A DNA stretch of 64,000 nt from Hyphomicrobiales bacterium (GCA_900468805.1 UEIF01000037.1:1-64000), one strand, 5' to 3'; positions 44,309-52,757 are shown, numbered from the stretch's first letter. Translations and numbers: made by a program. Notes: generated from the letters alone by a model not told the origin.

Positions 44309-44401
44309 GGGGTCGGCAGCGGGGACGGCCGTAGCGGAAACGATCGCGGCGCCAGGGCGCGCGACCGAGTTGCTGTTTGCGGCGATCTGAAGCGTAGCCA
44401 T
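44291..44401 (-). pseudogene. Frame-shifted original N-terminus of the EmrB gene (36-codon leader)
   Basis: The frame begins with ATG 44401 behind a strong AAGGAGA site and encodes a 36-residue peptide (MATLQIAANSNSVARP at its start) rich in Ala, Pro and Ser. It ends with TGA that overlaps the ATG of the exporter. This is either the displaced N-terminus of EmrB or a functional leader that couples translation. Confidence 0.6.
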
Positions 44402-44477
44402 GACTTATCTCCTTCCGTCTCTACGGAAAACTGTCTCATGACGCTGTCTGGTGATGTCAGAGGAAGAAATGGAAGGA

Positions 44478-45692
44478 TCATCCAGCAGGAGTGGATAATC
44501 CTTCCTCCTCGGCCGCGGAGGTCTGAGCGGCCTTGGTATCGATATCGGGGATGACAGACATGCCCGAGCGCAGCAGGCCGGCAAGGCGTTCGTCATCGAT
44601 GACGATCTTGACCGGGATGCGCTGCACGATCTTGGTAAAGTTGCCGGTGGCATTGTCGGGCGGCAGCAGCGAGAATTCGAGGCCGCTTGCCGGCGAGACG
44701 CTGTCCACGTGGCCCTTGATGGCGACATCCGGGAAGCTGTCGACCTTGATCTCCACCGTCTGGCCGGGGCGCACGAAGGTCAGCTGCGTTTCCTTGAAGT
44801 TGGCAACGACATAGACCGCATGCAGCGGCACGACCGCCATCAGCTGCGTGCCCGAGGTGACGTACTGGCCGACACGGATCGAGCGCGCGCCGACCGTGCC
44901 GTCAACGGCAGCCACGATCTCCGTATAGGAGAGGTTCAGCTCGGCCTGGCTTGCGGCGGCGGCGGCGCGGTCGCGCTGGGCGAGCACCTGTTCGCGCTGC
45001 GTCTGCAACACCGGCACCTTGTTCTCAGCGGCAACGAGTGCGGCCTGATCGCGCTCGACGGCGGCGGCGGCTTGATCCTTCAGCGACTTGCTCTGTTCGG
45101 CGCGGGACTGCGTGCCGGCGCCGTTGGTGATCAGCCGGCTGGCGCGATCGGCATCGGACTGGGCGAAGGTCAGCGAAGCCTGCGTTGCATTGAGGGTGGC
45201 GCGGGCCTGTCCGATGATCGACTGTTGCAGCGAAATCTGCGCGTCCAGATTGGTGACGGCAGCGTCGGCAGCCTTCACATCGGCCTTGGCTTGTGAGAGG
45301 GCGGCCTGGAAATCGCGGTCATCGATGCGGGCGAGAACCTGGCCGGCCTTGACGGTGTCGTTGTCGTTGACGAGGACTTGCTTGATGTAGCCGGCGACCT
45401 TCGGGGCGACGGTCGTAAAGTCGGCCTTCACATAGGCATCGTCGGTGGATTCGACGAAGCGGCCGACCGTCCAGTAGCGGTAGCCGAAATCGCCGGCGAA
45501 GGCGACGCCGGCAAGCAGGGCCGCGGCGATGACGGCGCGCTTGATGAGTTTGCGGCCGGTCTTCTTCGGGGTTTCTGAGGTCGCTGCTGCTGCAGCCATT
45601 GCTTCCGCGGTCGGTGCCGAAGCTTCAGCGGTGGGGGCGGTTCCGGCCTGCTGGACGTTCTTGAAAACTTCGTTGCGGGGCAGTTCGACCAT
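44478..45692 (-). CDS. EmrA-type membrane-fusion adaptor (HlyD family)
   Basis: Periplasmic adaptor that links the EmrB pump to an outer-membrane channel. The 404-residue protein has a cytoplasmic Ala-rich tail (about 1-45), one membrane helix (about 50-70), the lipoyl-like half motifs (VAPKVAGYIKQVLVNDNDTV and later AAVDGTVGARSIRVGQYV), and a long coiled-coil hairpin between (about 135-275). The stop lies 76 bases before the exporter's leader, so the two form an operon, emrA first. AGAAGGA precedes ATG 45692. Divergent from the LysR gene at 45830. Confidence 0.9.
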   Translation of the reverse strand: MVELPRNEVFKNVQQAGTAPTAEASAPTAEAMAAAAATSETPKKTGRKLIKRAVIAAALLAGVAFAGDFGYRYWTVGRFVESTDDAYVKADFTTVAPKVAGYIKQVLVNDNDTVKAGQVLARIDDRDFQAALSQAKADVKAADAAVTNLDAQISLQQSIIGQARATLNATQASLTFAQSDADRASRLITNGAGTQSRAEQSKSLKDQAAAAVERDQAALVAAENKVPVLQTQREQVLAQRDRAAAAASQAELNLSYTEIVAAVDGTVGARSIRVGQYVTSGTQLMAVVPLHAVYVVANFKETQLTFVRPGQTVEIKVDSFPDVAIKGHVDSVSPASGLEFSLLPPDNATGNFTKIVQRIPVKIVIDDERLAGLLRSGMSVIPDIDTKAAQTSAAEEEGLSTPAG

Positions 45693-45771
45693 TGTCCTTC
45701 TCCATTCGTCTTGGCCTCGTTCGTGCGAAGCCCTGTTCGATTGGAGGAAGATGGACCCGGACATTGTTTCT

Positions 45772-45819
45772 GATAATCTGCTGTTTTCGGGAAAGATCAT
45801 CAACTCTCAGCGGATAATC
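45772..45819. promoter_or_regulatory. Paired GATAATC elements in the emrA/LysR divergent promoter
   Basis: GATAATC occurs at 45772-45778 and 45813-45819, with GATCATC at 45795-45801. The same heptamer occurs three times before the oxidoreductase gene at 47755. This is a candidate site for the LysR protein encoded at 45830. Confidence 0.4.
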
Positions 45820-45829
45820 GAGGAGCAAC

Positions 45830-46732
45830 ATGGATCGGCTGACCAGCCTCACAGTCTTCGGTCGGGTGGTGGAATGCGGCGGCTTTTCGGCTGCCGCGCG
45901 GCGCCTCAACATGTCTGTGACCATGGTGGGCAACCATGTGCAATCATTGGAAGATCGCCTTGGAGTGCGGCTTCTGAACCGCACCACGCGCAAGGTCAGC
46001 CTGACCGAAACCGGCAAGTATTACTATGAGCGCTCGTCGCAGATCCTGGCCGATCTGGAAGAGGCGGATCGCGCCGCCGGCGCATTGAGCTCCACGCCGC
46101 GTGGCACGCTCAGATTCTATACGAGCAGCGCCATCGTCCGTTTCCTGTTGCCCGTCATCAATGAATTCATGACGCTCTATCCGGCGGTCCAGATCGATTT
46201 CAACATCGGCGAGCGGTCAATTGATATGATCGAGGACGGATATGATCTGGTGATCCGCACCACGCCATCTCCGGATTCGAGCCTCGTCGCGCGCAAGCTA
46301 ACGCCATGGCGGCACTTCCTCGTCTGCTCGCCGGATTATCTCAAGACCCACGCGATGCCGACGACGCCGGCTGAAGTCGCCGAGCACAACTGCCTGCAAT
46401 ATGCCTATTATCCCTTTGGCGAGGAATGGCGCTTCGAGGATGCAGAGGGGCGGCTGGCGAGCGTCAAAGTGGGCGGCAGCATCATTTCCAACAGCGCGGA
46501 GACACTGCGCTATCTGGTACTGAATGGGCAGGGCATCTTCCTCGCCCCAAGCTTCGTCGTTTTCGAGGATCTGGAGGCCGGTCGCCTGGTGCGCATGATG
46601 CCGGATTATCGCGGCGTTGAGATCCATATCAACGCCGTCTATCCGAACCGCAGCCATCTTCCGACCAAGGTGCGGCTGTTCCTCGATATGCTGGTGGAGC
46701 GTTTTGCCGAACACCGCAAATGGATGGCGTGA
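45830..46732 (+). CDS. LysR-family transcriptional regulator
   Basis: Regulator of 300 residues with an N-terminal helix-turn-helix (LTSLTVFGRVVECGGFSAAARRLNMS, about 3-28) and RLLNRTTRKVSLTETG, followed by a LysR substrate-binding domain. The N-terminal style (DRLTSLTVF) is that of the CrgA/DsdC-like group common beside efflux pumps and oxidoreductases. It is divergent from emrAB and close to the oxidoreductase at 46784 (convergent, 51 bases), so these are likely targets. AGGAG precedes the ATG. Confidence 0.9.
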   Translation: MDRLTSLTVFGRVVECGGFSAAARRLNMSVTMVGNHVQSLEDRLGVRLLNRTTRKVSLTETGKYYYERSSQILADLEEADRAAGALSSTPRGTLRFYTSSAIVRFLLPVINEFMTLYPAVQIDFNIGERSIDMIEDGYDLVIRTTPSPDSSLVARKLTPWRHFLVCSPDYLKTHAMPTTPAEVAEHNCLQYAYYPFGEEWRFEDAEGRLASVKVGGSIISNSAETLRYLVLNGQGIFLAPSFVVFEDLEAGRLVRMMPDYRGVEIHINAVYPNRSHLPTKVRLFLDMLVERFAEHRKWMA

Positions 46733-46783
46733 AAAAACGTCCGCCGGGACTGTTTTCTGCCGGACGCCCGTCCGAGGTCATTC

Positions 46784-47755
46784 TCACCTGACGTCCAACA
46801 CGATCTTGCCCTTGGCATGCGCGCGTTTGCCTTCCAGCATTTCATGCGCCGCGATCGCCGCATCGAGTGGCAGCACATCACCGACATTGGTTTCGAGTTC
46901 GCCATCATCGACCATCGCAGCGATTTCGCTCAGCTCTTTCGTCGTGACCTTGACGAGGAAGAATAAGGCCTCGACGCCATGCGCTTTGGCGAGATCCTGA
47001 TCTGGCTGCGAGACGGCGGAAATCAGCTTGCCGCCACGCTTCAACACCGGGAAGGAGCGTGCCTGGGTCTCCCCACCGACAAGATCGATGACTGCATTTA
47101 CATCGCGGGCGAAATCCTCGAAGCGCTGACTGCGGAAATCGACAACCACATCGGCGCCAAGCCGCTTGACGGTCTCGATATCGCCGCCGCTGGCTGTGGC
47201 GATCACCTTCAGCCCGGCCTTGCGGGCGAATTGCACGGCATAGGCCCCGACATTGCCTGCCGCACCGTGGATCAGCACCGTCTGCCCGGCGGTGAGCTTC
47301 GCGTGATCGAACAGCGCCTGCCTTGCGGTCGCCGCGATGACGGGGATCGAGGCGGCGTCGATATGGCCAATGCTTGCGGGCTTCAGGGCAATCATGCCCG
47401 CTGCCGCGATCGCATATTCGGCATAGGCACCGATGAAACGGGGATTGGTGACGCCATAGACGGCATCGCCGCGGGTCACATGCGTAACACCTTCGCCGAC
47501 CGCTTCGACCGTGCCCGAGAGATCGGAACCGAGCGTCAACGGCAGCGGCTGGGGCAGGGCACTGTTTCCCGAACGGATCCAGCCATCCCAGGGGCCGACA
47601 CCGGCCGCGTGTACTTTGATCAGAACCTCGTCCTTGCCGGGCGCGGGGATCTCGATATCCTCGGCGATGATGGCTTCCGGCGGTCCGAATGCATGAACCC
47701 TGTAGGCTTTCATGGTTCTACCCGTGTGCGAGGTATTCTCCGCTATGGTGCTCAT
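46784..47755 (-). CDS. NADPH:quinone-oxidoreductase-like MDR enzyme
   Basis: Zinc-free medium-chain reductase of 323 residues, probably reducing quinones or enones with NADPH. Marks are the N-terminal MKAYRVHAFGPPEAI (from about 15), GVGPWDGWIRSG, and the Rossmann loop LIHGAAGNVGAYAVQFA. No zinc-ligand cysteines are seen. The start at 47755 has AAAGGAG; a later ATG at 47713 also fits. Several GATAATC elements lie upstream, as in the emrA/LysR promoter. Confidence 0.87.
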   Translation of the reverse strand: MSTIAENTSHTGRTMKAYRVHAFGPPEAIIAEDIEIPAPGKDEVLIKVHAAGVGPWDGWIRSGNSALPQPLPLTLGSDLSGTVEAVGEGVTHVTRGDAVYGVTNPRFIGAYAEYAIAAAGMIALKPASIGHIDAASIPVIAATARQALFDHAKLTAGQTVLIHGAAGNVGAYAVQFARKAGLKVIATASGGDIETVKRLGADVVVDFRSQRFEDFARDVNAVIDLVGGETQARSFPVLKRGGKLISAVSQPDQDLAKAHGVEALFFLVKVTTKELSEIAAMVDDGELETNVGDVLPLDAAIAAHEMLEGKRAHAKGKIVLDVR

Positions 47756-47824
47756 CGTTCGCTCCTTTGTGTGAACCGGGCTTCCGGTTTCGATGGAGTG
47801 AAGATGCCGCCATCGAAGGCTTTC

Positions 47825-47872
47825 GATAATCCATGCTTCTTGGGAAGGATTATCAAGCATCGGAGGATAATC
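47825..47872. promoter_or_regulatory. GATAATC cluster upstream of the oxidoreductase
   Basis: GATAATC at 47825-47831 and its inverted copy GATTATC at 47848-47854 make a dyad, and a further GATAATC is at 47866-47872. The cluster lies 70-117 bases before the oxidoreductase start. Shared with 45772-45819; regulator inferred to be the LysR protein. Confidence 0.4.
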
Positions 47873-47908
47873 CGGTCCGGCGGTGCTACCCGCGGGACCG
47901 GCATCCTA

Positions 47909-48592
47909 TCACGGCCGGACCGGAGAGCCGACATATCCGGCGGATTGGATATAGGCGATCGGCGCAAAGAAGTTGCCGCCGGCATTGAAGGCCATCAGCC
48001 CTTCCTCGCTCAACGCCGCCTGCACGGCCGGGCGGGCCGCAACACGCTTCATGAAGGCAGGAAGCGCGGGAAAACGATCGAGATCGATTTCTATCCAGGG
48101 CGACCAGTTCAGGCAGACGAAGAGATAGGCATCCGCGACAGTGAAATCCCCGCCGGTGAGATAGGTGCCGGCAAGCCTTGCGTTGATCCAGTCGAGGCGC
48201 TTGTGAACGACGGCGCGCATTGCCTCATGTGCTGTGGCATAGTCGGCATTGAAGAGCATGGCCATCGGCTTGTGAAGCTCTGACGTGATGAAGTTCAGTA
48301 GAGACTGCACCTGATTGCGGCCAAAGCTGCCGATCTCAGGCAACATCTTTCTCCCGTCAGGAACACTATCGGCAAGAAACTGCACGATCGCCGGTCCCTC
48401 CGTCAGCACCTTGCCGTCATCGAGCACCAGCGCCGGTACATAGCCGTTGCCGTTGATACCGAGGTAATCCTCGCCGTTGCCGGTTCGATGCGTCTTTCGA
48501 TCGACAGTGATGAGCTCGATATCGATATCCAGCTCCCGGCAGACGATATGCGGCGAAAGCGAACAGGCCGCTGCATGCATGTAGAGCCTCAT
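47909..48592 (-). CDS. Glutathione S-transferase (beta-like)
   Basis: Conjugates or reduces electrophiles with glutathione. The 227-residue protein has the N-terminal thioredoxin-like domain opening with LYMHAAACSLSPHI, where Cys10/Ser11 match the beta-class site, then NGYVPALVLDDG and LTEGPAIVQFLAD, and an all-alpha C-terminal domain (AYLFVCLNWSPWIEIDLDRFP). Start 48592 has GGAGGAGGAA. It is divergent from the TetR gene with a 58-bp dyad between. Confidence 0.9.
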   Translation of the reverse strand: MRLYMHAAACSLSPHIVCRELDIDIELITVDRKTHRTGNGEDYLGINGNGYVPALVLDDGKVLTEGPAIVQFLADSVPDGRKMLPEIGSFGRNQVQSLLNFITSELHKPMAMLFNADYATAHEAMRAVVHKRLDWINARLAGTYLTGGDFTVADAYLFVCLNWSPWIEIDLDRFPALPAFMKRVAARPAVQAALSEEGLMAFNAGGNFFAPIAYIQSAGYVGSPVRP

Positions 48593-48644
48593 GGGTTCCT
48601 CCTCCTGCGCGGTGCAAGACCGGCGCGCATCAATCCGTTGGACA

Positions 48645-48702
48645 TTTGTACTATTTCGCATAAAATTTACCTGGTCAATTATTTTATGCGAAACGGTACA
48701 AA
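48645..48702. promoter_or_regulatory. Large TetR operator dyad between GST and TetR genes
   Basis: Two 22-base arms (48645-48666 and 48681-48702) are exact complements except for two central positions, with a 14-base spacer. Each arm contains TTTCGCATAAAAT or its complement. The right arm ends directly before the TetR ATG, so bound repressor would block both genes. Confidence 0.75.
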
Positions 48703-49311
48703 ATGAGCGAGAAGAAACGTGGCCGCCCAAGGGCCTTCGATGCGAAAGTGACATTGGAAAAGGTGAGGGAGGTGTTCTGGGACCGGGGCTTTGCCGGCAC
48801 ATCGCTGGATACATTGAGTGCCGCCACCCAGCTCAACCGTCCAAGCCTCTACGGCGCTTTCGGTGACAAGGAGAATCTCTACCTTGATGCCCTGGAGGGC
48901 TATAGAGCGGAAAGCATGGGCGTGCTGGCAGACGCTCTCGATCCATCGCTGACGCTTCGCGAAAATCTAGCGCGTGTCTACGGTCGCGCCCTCGATATCT
49001 ATCTTCACGGCGAAACGGCCGCACGCGGCTGCTTCCTCATAGGCACCGCAACGGCCGAAGCAATCCAGCACGAGCGCGTTCGGGATGTGCTGAACCGCAG
49101 CCTCAACGATTTTGACGGCGAGATCGAGAAACGCATGACGCTCGCTAGGGAGCGCGGCGAACTACCCGGTGATACCGATCCTCACATGTTGGCAAAGCTC
49201 GCCTCGGCCATCATGCATTCGCTTGCTGTCCGCACGCGAGCCGGCGATAGCCGTGAAACGCTGGAGGCTTTGGCGCAATCCGGCGTCGAGATGATCTGCG
49301 GAAAAGCCTGA
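48703..49311 (+). CDS. TetR-family repressor
   Basis: Repressor of 202 residues. The helix-turn-helix is visible in FAGTSLDTLSAATQLNRPSLYGAFGDKENL (about 29-58), with the AefR/AcrR-like N-terminus KRGRPRAFD. The C-terminal domain includes ARGCFLIGTATAEAI and a free cysteine that is common in electrophile-sensing relatives. It is divergent from the GST, its likely target, and its stop is 3 bases from the stop of the MFS gene. Confidence 0.88.
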   Translation: MSEKKRGRPRAFDAKVTLEKVREVFWDRGFAGTSLDTLSAATQLNRPSLYGAFGDKENLYLDALEGYRAESMGVLADALDPSLTLRENLARVYGRALDIYLHGETAARGCFLIGTATAEAIQHERVRDVLNRSLNDFDGEIEKRMTLARERGELPGDTDPHMLAKLASAIMHSLAVRTRAGDSRETLEALAQSGVEMICGKA

Positions 49312-49314
49312 CGA

Positions 49315-50541
49315 TCAGGCTTCTTCCTTTGGCCGCACCAACCACGCAAAGCCCGCACCTGCGAGCAGTAGAACGCAGGTGCCGAGAAACACCGCCGGCA
49401 TGCCGATATGCCCGCCGACGAAACCGCCGAGAACAGGCCCGACAACCTGGCCCACATACTGCGAAGAGATGGAAAGGCCGAGGATGCTGCCGGCCGCGCT
49501 ATCCGGCACACTATGCCTGATGACGGCGGTGATGCAGGGCAGGAGCCCGCCGAGCGCCACACCCATCAGGAAACGCAGGGCGATGAGCTGCCACGAAGCG
49601 GTCACGAAGGCCTGCGGAATGAGCAGCAGGCCTGCTATTGCCAACGCGCCGGCAATGACCGGCCAGTGGCCGATCCGGTCGGCAAGTTTGCCGAGCCGCG
49701 AAGCCGAGAGAATGCTGCCGAGCGCTGCTGCCGACATGACGATACCGGCGACCATCGTCACCCGACCCTGATCGGGCACGAGCTGCGCCACATAGACGGT
49801 GATGATCGGCTCGATCGACATGTTGGCGAGCATCAGCAGCAGGCCAGTCACCAGCATCGCGACAACAGGCCCCTTGTCGGGAATGGATTTCCAGCCGCCG
49901 GACGCCTTGGCCGCCTGTTTGCGGGCCGCCGACTTCTCCTCCTTGATGAGGAAAGTGGTGGCGAGAAAGGCAAGGAAGATCATGCCGCCTGCGGCCAGGA
50001 ATGTGCCGCGGATGCCAATGATGGGCGGCAGCGCCCCGCCGATCAGCGGGCCGACAAGGTTGCCAGCCATGATTCCGGATGAGAGCACACCGAGCGCCCA
50101 AGCGGAGCGGTCCTTCGGCGTCTGTGTCGCCACCAGCACCATCGACCCGGAGGCATAACCGCCGGCGAGGCCGACGAAGAGGCGCAGTGCCACGAGCTGC
50201 CAGATATTTCCGGCCATGCCCATCAGCGAGATGGCGATGGTCATGCCGAGGCTGGCGCGCACCAGCATCAGCTTGCGTCCATAGATGTCACCCAGCCGAC
50301 CCCAGATCGGCGCCACGCAGGCCGCGGCCAAGAAGGTCGCGCCATAAGCGATACCCGACCACTGCACGATCGCCGCATGATTGCTCACGCCAAGCTCCTC
50401 CACATAAAGCGGAAGGAAGGGAAGAAGCAGCGTCATCGCCACGATGGTCGTGAACGAGCCCATGAGCGAGATGACGAGATTGCGTTTCCAGTAGGCGGAG
50501 CCGGGCGCCGCCTTTGCGGCGTCCCATTGGGTGTCGGTCAT
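49315..50541 (-). CDS. MFS multidrug exporter (DHA1-like)
   Basis: Twelve-segment proton antiporter of 408 residues. Marks are the loop motif GRLGDIYGRKLMLVRA (about 83-98), VGLAGGYASGS, and a second-half GRLADRIGH-type loop (LGKLADRIGHWP). The N-terminal WKRNLVISLMGSFTTIVAM is typical of the MdtG/YceL-like group. Substrate unknown. The ribosome site at 50541 is weak; the frame extends to 50577. It has no obvious adjacent regulator except the convergent TetR. Confidence 0.85.
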   Translation of the reverse strand: MTDTQWDAAKAAPGSAYWKRNLVISLMGSFTTIVAMTLLLPFLPLYVEELGVSNHAAIVQWSGIAYGATFLAAACVAPIWGRLGDIYGRKLMLVRASLGMTIAISLMGMAGNIWQLVALRLFVGLAGGYASGSMVLVATQTPKDRSAWALGVLSSGIMAGNLVGPLIGGALPPIIGIRGTFLAAGGMIFLAFLATTFLIKEEKSAARKQAAKASGGWKSIPDKGPVVAMLVTGLLLMLANMSIEPIITVYVAQLVPDQGRVTMVAGIVMSAAALGSILSASRLGKLADRIGHWPVIAGALAIAGLLLIPQAFVTASWQLIALRFLMGVALGGLLPCITAVIRHSVPDSAAGSILGLSISSQYVGQVVGPVLGGFVGGHIGMPAVFLGTCVLLLAGAGFAWLVRPKEEA

Positions 50542-50691
50542 TGCAGATCTTCTTCGGTACAGTCTGGCCGTGGCCAAGATGAAGCGATCCTCACTTTACG
50601 CATCACCCTGGGGGCTGCCAAGGACGGATTCCGCCCGATCCGACCTGCCGCCAACGTCAAAAGGTATTGAAAGTCATGATTTCGCCCCTAA

Positions 50692-50712
50692 CTGATTGCA
50701 ATATGCAATCAG
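50692..50712. promoter_or_regulatory. Dyad upstream of the NTF2-like gene
   Basis: CTGATTGCA and TGCAATCAG are perfect 9-bp arms with a 3-base spacer, 21 bases before the ATG and just upstream of AAGGAGGAG. Candidate repressor operator; the regulator is not adjacent. Confidence 0.5.
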
Positions 50713-50733
50713 AATTTCAAAGGAGGAGCAGTC

Positions 50734-51081
50734 ATGAGCGACAGAGATGAGGACCGCGCGAAAATGCTGCGCAATCTCTATACAGCCTATCTGGATCGTC
50801 GGAAGGATATCGTCGGCGCGATGCTGACAGAGGACTTCACCTTCTCCAGCCCGCAGGATGATCATATCGACCGAGCCACCTATTTCGAGCGCTGCTGGCC
50901 GAACGAGCCGGAGCTGAATGCCTTCGATATCGAATTCCTGGTGGTCCGTGGCGATGAGGCTGTCGTGCGCTACCGGGCGGAGATGACCGACGGCAAAGCG
51001 TTCCGAAACATCGAGAGCTTCCGTTTCGACGGCGACAGGATAGCAGCCGTCGACGTCTATTTCGGCCGCAACACCGCTTAG
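50734..51081 (+). CDS. NTF2-like / SnoaL-like small protein
   Basis: Small cone-fold protein of 115 residues (MLRNLYTAYLDRRKDIVGAMLTEDFTFSSP, then RYRAEMTDGKAFRNIESFRF). These are enzymes or ligand binders with no general function. A strong AAGGAGGAG site and an upstream dyad suggest an inducible gene. Its last 4 bases overlap the stop of the convergent TauE-like gene. Confidence 0.78.
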   Translation: MSDRDEDRAKMLRNLYTAYLDRRKDIVGAMLTEDFTFSSPQDDHIDRATYFERCWPNEPELNAFDIEFLVVRGDEAVVRYRAEMTDGKAFRNIESFRFDGDRIAAVDVYFGRNTA

Positions 51082-51809
51082 AAGAACCGGATCGCCGACG
51101 TCGCGATGATGATGATCGAAACCGCGATCATCAGCGGTTTCACCGGCAGCCGCTTGACGAGGATCGCGCCGAAGGGGGCAGCGATCACCCCGCCGATGAT
51201 CAGGCCCACCGCCGAGCCGAGTTCCGACCAGCCGAGCGTCAGGACGAAAGTGATCGAGATGATCAGCGTCACCGCGAATTCGGTGAAGTTGGTCGAGCCG
51301 ATCACCCGCTTCGGATCGTGACCGCGGCCGACGAGCGAACTGGTGACGATCGGCCCCCATCCGCCGCCGCCGATGGCATCGAGCACGCCGCCGCAGAGCC
51401 CGACGGGTGGCACCATCCAATCATGCACGTTACGTTTGGGCGTCGGGTGGAAAGCCTTCCAGAGAATGATAAGTCCGATGGCGATCAGATAGGCCGAGAC
51501 AAAAGGCTCGATCATCTTGCCTTCGACATTTGCAAGCAGGAAGGCGCCGACCGCCCCGCCGATCATGCCGGCGGGTGCGAGCCGCGCCACGAGCTTCCAG
51601 TCGACATTCCGGTGCCAGGCATGGGAAATGCCCGATGCGGCCGTCGTGAACATCTCCGTCACATGCGTCATCGCGCTGGCATTGGCGACCGGCACGCCGA
51701 GCGCCAGCAGGCTGGTCGTGGAGAGCACGCCGAAGGCCATGCCGAGCGCGCCATCGATGATCTGCGCGCAGAAACCTACGACGATGAAGAGGAAGAAATC
51801 CGTGGTCAT
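51078..51809 (-). CDS. TauE/SafE-family membrane permease
   Basis: Inner-membrane protein of 243 residues with about seven hydrophobic segments in two repeats: FIVVGFCAQIIDGALGMAFG at the start and VGLCGGVLDAIGGGGWGPIV in the second half. The family exports sulfite, sulfoacetate or other anions. No sulfur-metabolism gene is adjacent, so the substrate is open. GGGGA precedes ATG 51809; the longer frame to 51950 runs into the mosaic repeat. Confidence 0.87.
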   Translation of the reverse strand: MTTDFFLFIVVGFCAQIIDGALGMAFGVLSTTSLLALGVPVANASAMTHVTEMFTTAASGISHAWHRNVDWKLVARLAPAGMIGGAVGAFLLANVEGKMIEPFVSAYLIAIGLIILWKAFHPTPKRNVHDWMVPPVGLCGGVLDAIGGGGWGPIVTSSLVGRGHDPKRVIGSTNFTEFAVTLIISITFVLTLGWSELGSAVGLIIGGVIAAPFGAILVKRLPVKPLMIAVSIIIIATSAIRFF

Positions 51810-51851
51810 CAAGATCCCCGGCGAGCGAAAGCCCGACTGAAAACACGCTTG

Positions 51852-51948
51852 AAGCACGTTGCGCAAACTATGCTGCGGTTTTGCGATTGCGACATGCAGA
51901 AAACAAAGACCTAAAGCGTGGAAGCGAATCTGAAAGATCGCGACACAC
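51852..51948. repeat. Rhizobial mosaic intergenic repeat, second long copy
   Basis: Shares with 26225-26324 the order GCGGTTTTGCG, GAAAACAA, then a 36-base run containing CTAAAGCGTGG and AAGCGAATCTGAAAGATCGC. Its terminal inverted repeats have decayed. It lies between TauE-like and methyltransferase genes. Confidence 0.65.
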
Positions 51949-51971
51949 ATTGGGACGAAAAAAGTTCCATC

Positions 51972-52622
51972 TCAAGCATCCTGTGCGCGCCGTTTGAGGC
52001 GAACGACCTTGAAGAAGCCGTTCGGGAAAACCGGCAATATTTCAATGGCATCGAAACCACTCTCGCGTGCCCAGTTGGTGATTCTCCGGATCCGGAAGGC
52101 GGAGCTCCAGCCGATGCGCCGGGCGAGCGGCGCCACGGCTTCCTCGATCGCACCCTGCAGCCCGGCGCCGTCGCCGAGCTTGCTGGCCAGGATGATCTCG
52201 CCGCCCGACCGAAGAACACGGGCGCATTCATTGAGCGCCCGTTCCGGCTCGGGGATGAGCGTGATGACGAAGGGCAGGCAGACCGCATCGAAGGACCGGT
52301 CCTCGAAGGCCAGCGCGTGGGCATCCATCACCTGCAATTGCCGGACATGGAAAAGCTTCTGCCGGATGACTTTTTCCCGCGCCCTGGCAATCATATGCTC
52401 GGAAATGTCGATGCCCGTCACCCGGGAGCGGCGCGGATAATGAGAGAGCACCAGTCCGGTGCCGACGCCGATTTCCAGAATGTCAGTACCGGCATCAGCG
52501 GCAAGCCGCGCCAGCGTGCGATGCCCGTCGCGCAGGAGACCGCGATAGACCCGGTCATAGACCGGTGCCCATCGCTGATAGATTTTCTGCTGATCCTCAG
52601 GCCGATTTTGAACATGTTCCAT
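51972..52622 (-). CDS. Class I SAM-dependent methyltransferase, PmtA-like
   Basis: Methyltransferase of 216 residues. The N-terminus YQRWAPVYDRVYRGLLRDG and SAM motif I ILEIGVGTGLVLSHYP match the Rhodobacter/Sinorhizobium phosphatidylethanolamine N-methyltransferase (PmtA) group and related UbiE-like enzymes. That role would place it in phosphatidylcholine synthesis at the inner membrane, but small class I enzymes of other specificity share these motifs. GGAGGAG precedes ATG 52622. Confidence 0.75.
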   Translation of the reverse strand: MEHVQNRPEDQQKIYQRWAPVYDRVYRGLLRDGHRTLARLAADAGTDILEIGVGTGLVLSHYPRRSRVTGIDISEHMIARAREKVIRQKLFHVRQLQVMDAHALAFEDRSFDAVCLPFVITLIPEPERALNECARVLRSGGEIILASKLGDGAGLQGAIEEAVAPLARRIGWSSAFRIRRITNWARESGFDAIEILPVFPNGFFKVVRLKRRAQDA

Positions 52623-52757
52623 GTGAGCGCCTCCTCCAGACCCTGCCTTCAAACTCATGAAGGCAGGCTCCGGTTCCGGGCTGCATGGCGGAGGGCTGTC
52701 AGGGGTGCTGCTTTTGCCTTCGGCGGAAAGTTCTCTTCCCGCCGAAGAAAGTCTCGA

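Noticed and set aside
42912..44390. 492-codon open frame antisense to the EmrB gene
   Set aside because: Charged, low-complexity shadow translation; the opposite strand encodes a clear membrane pump.
44494..44500. Further GATAATC copy near the end of emrA
   Set aside because: It lies inside the emrA coding region and is probably chance.
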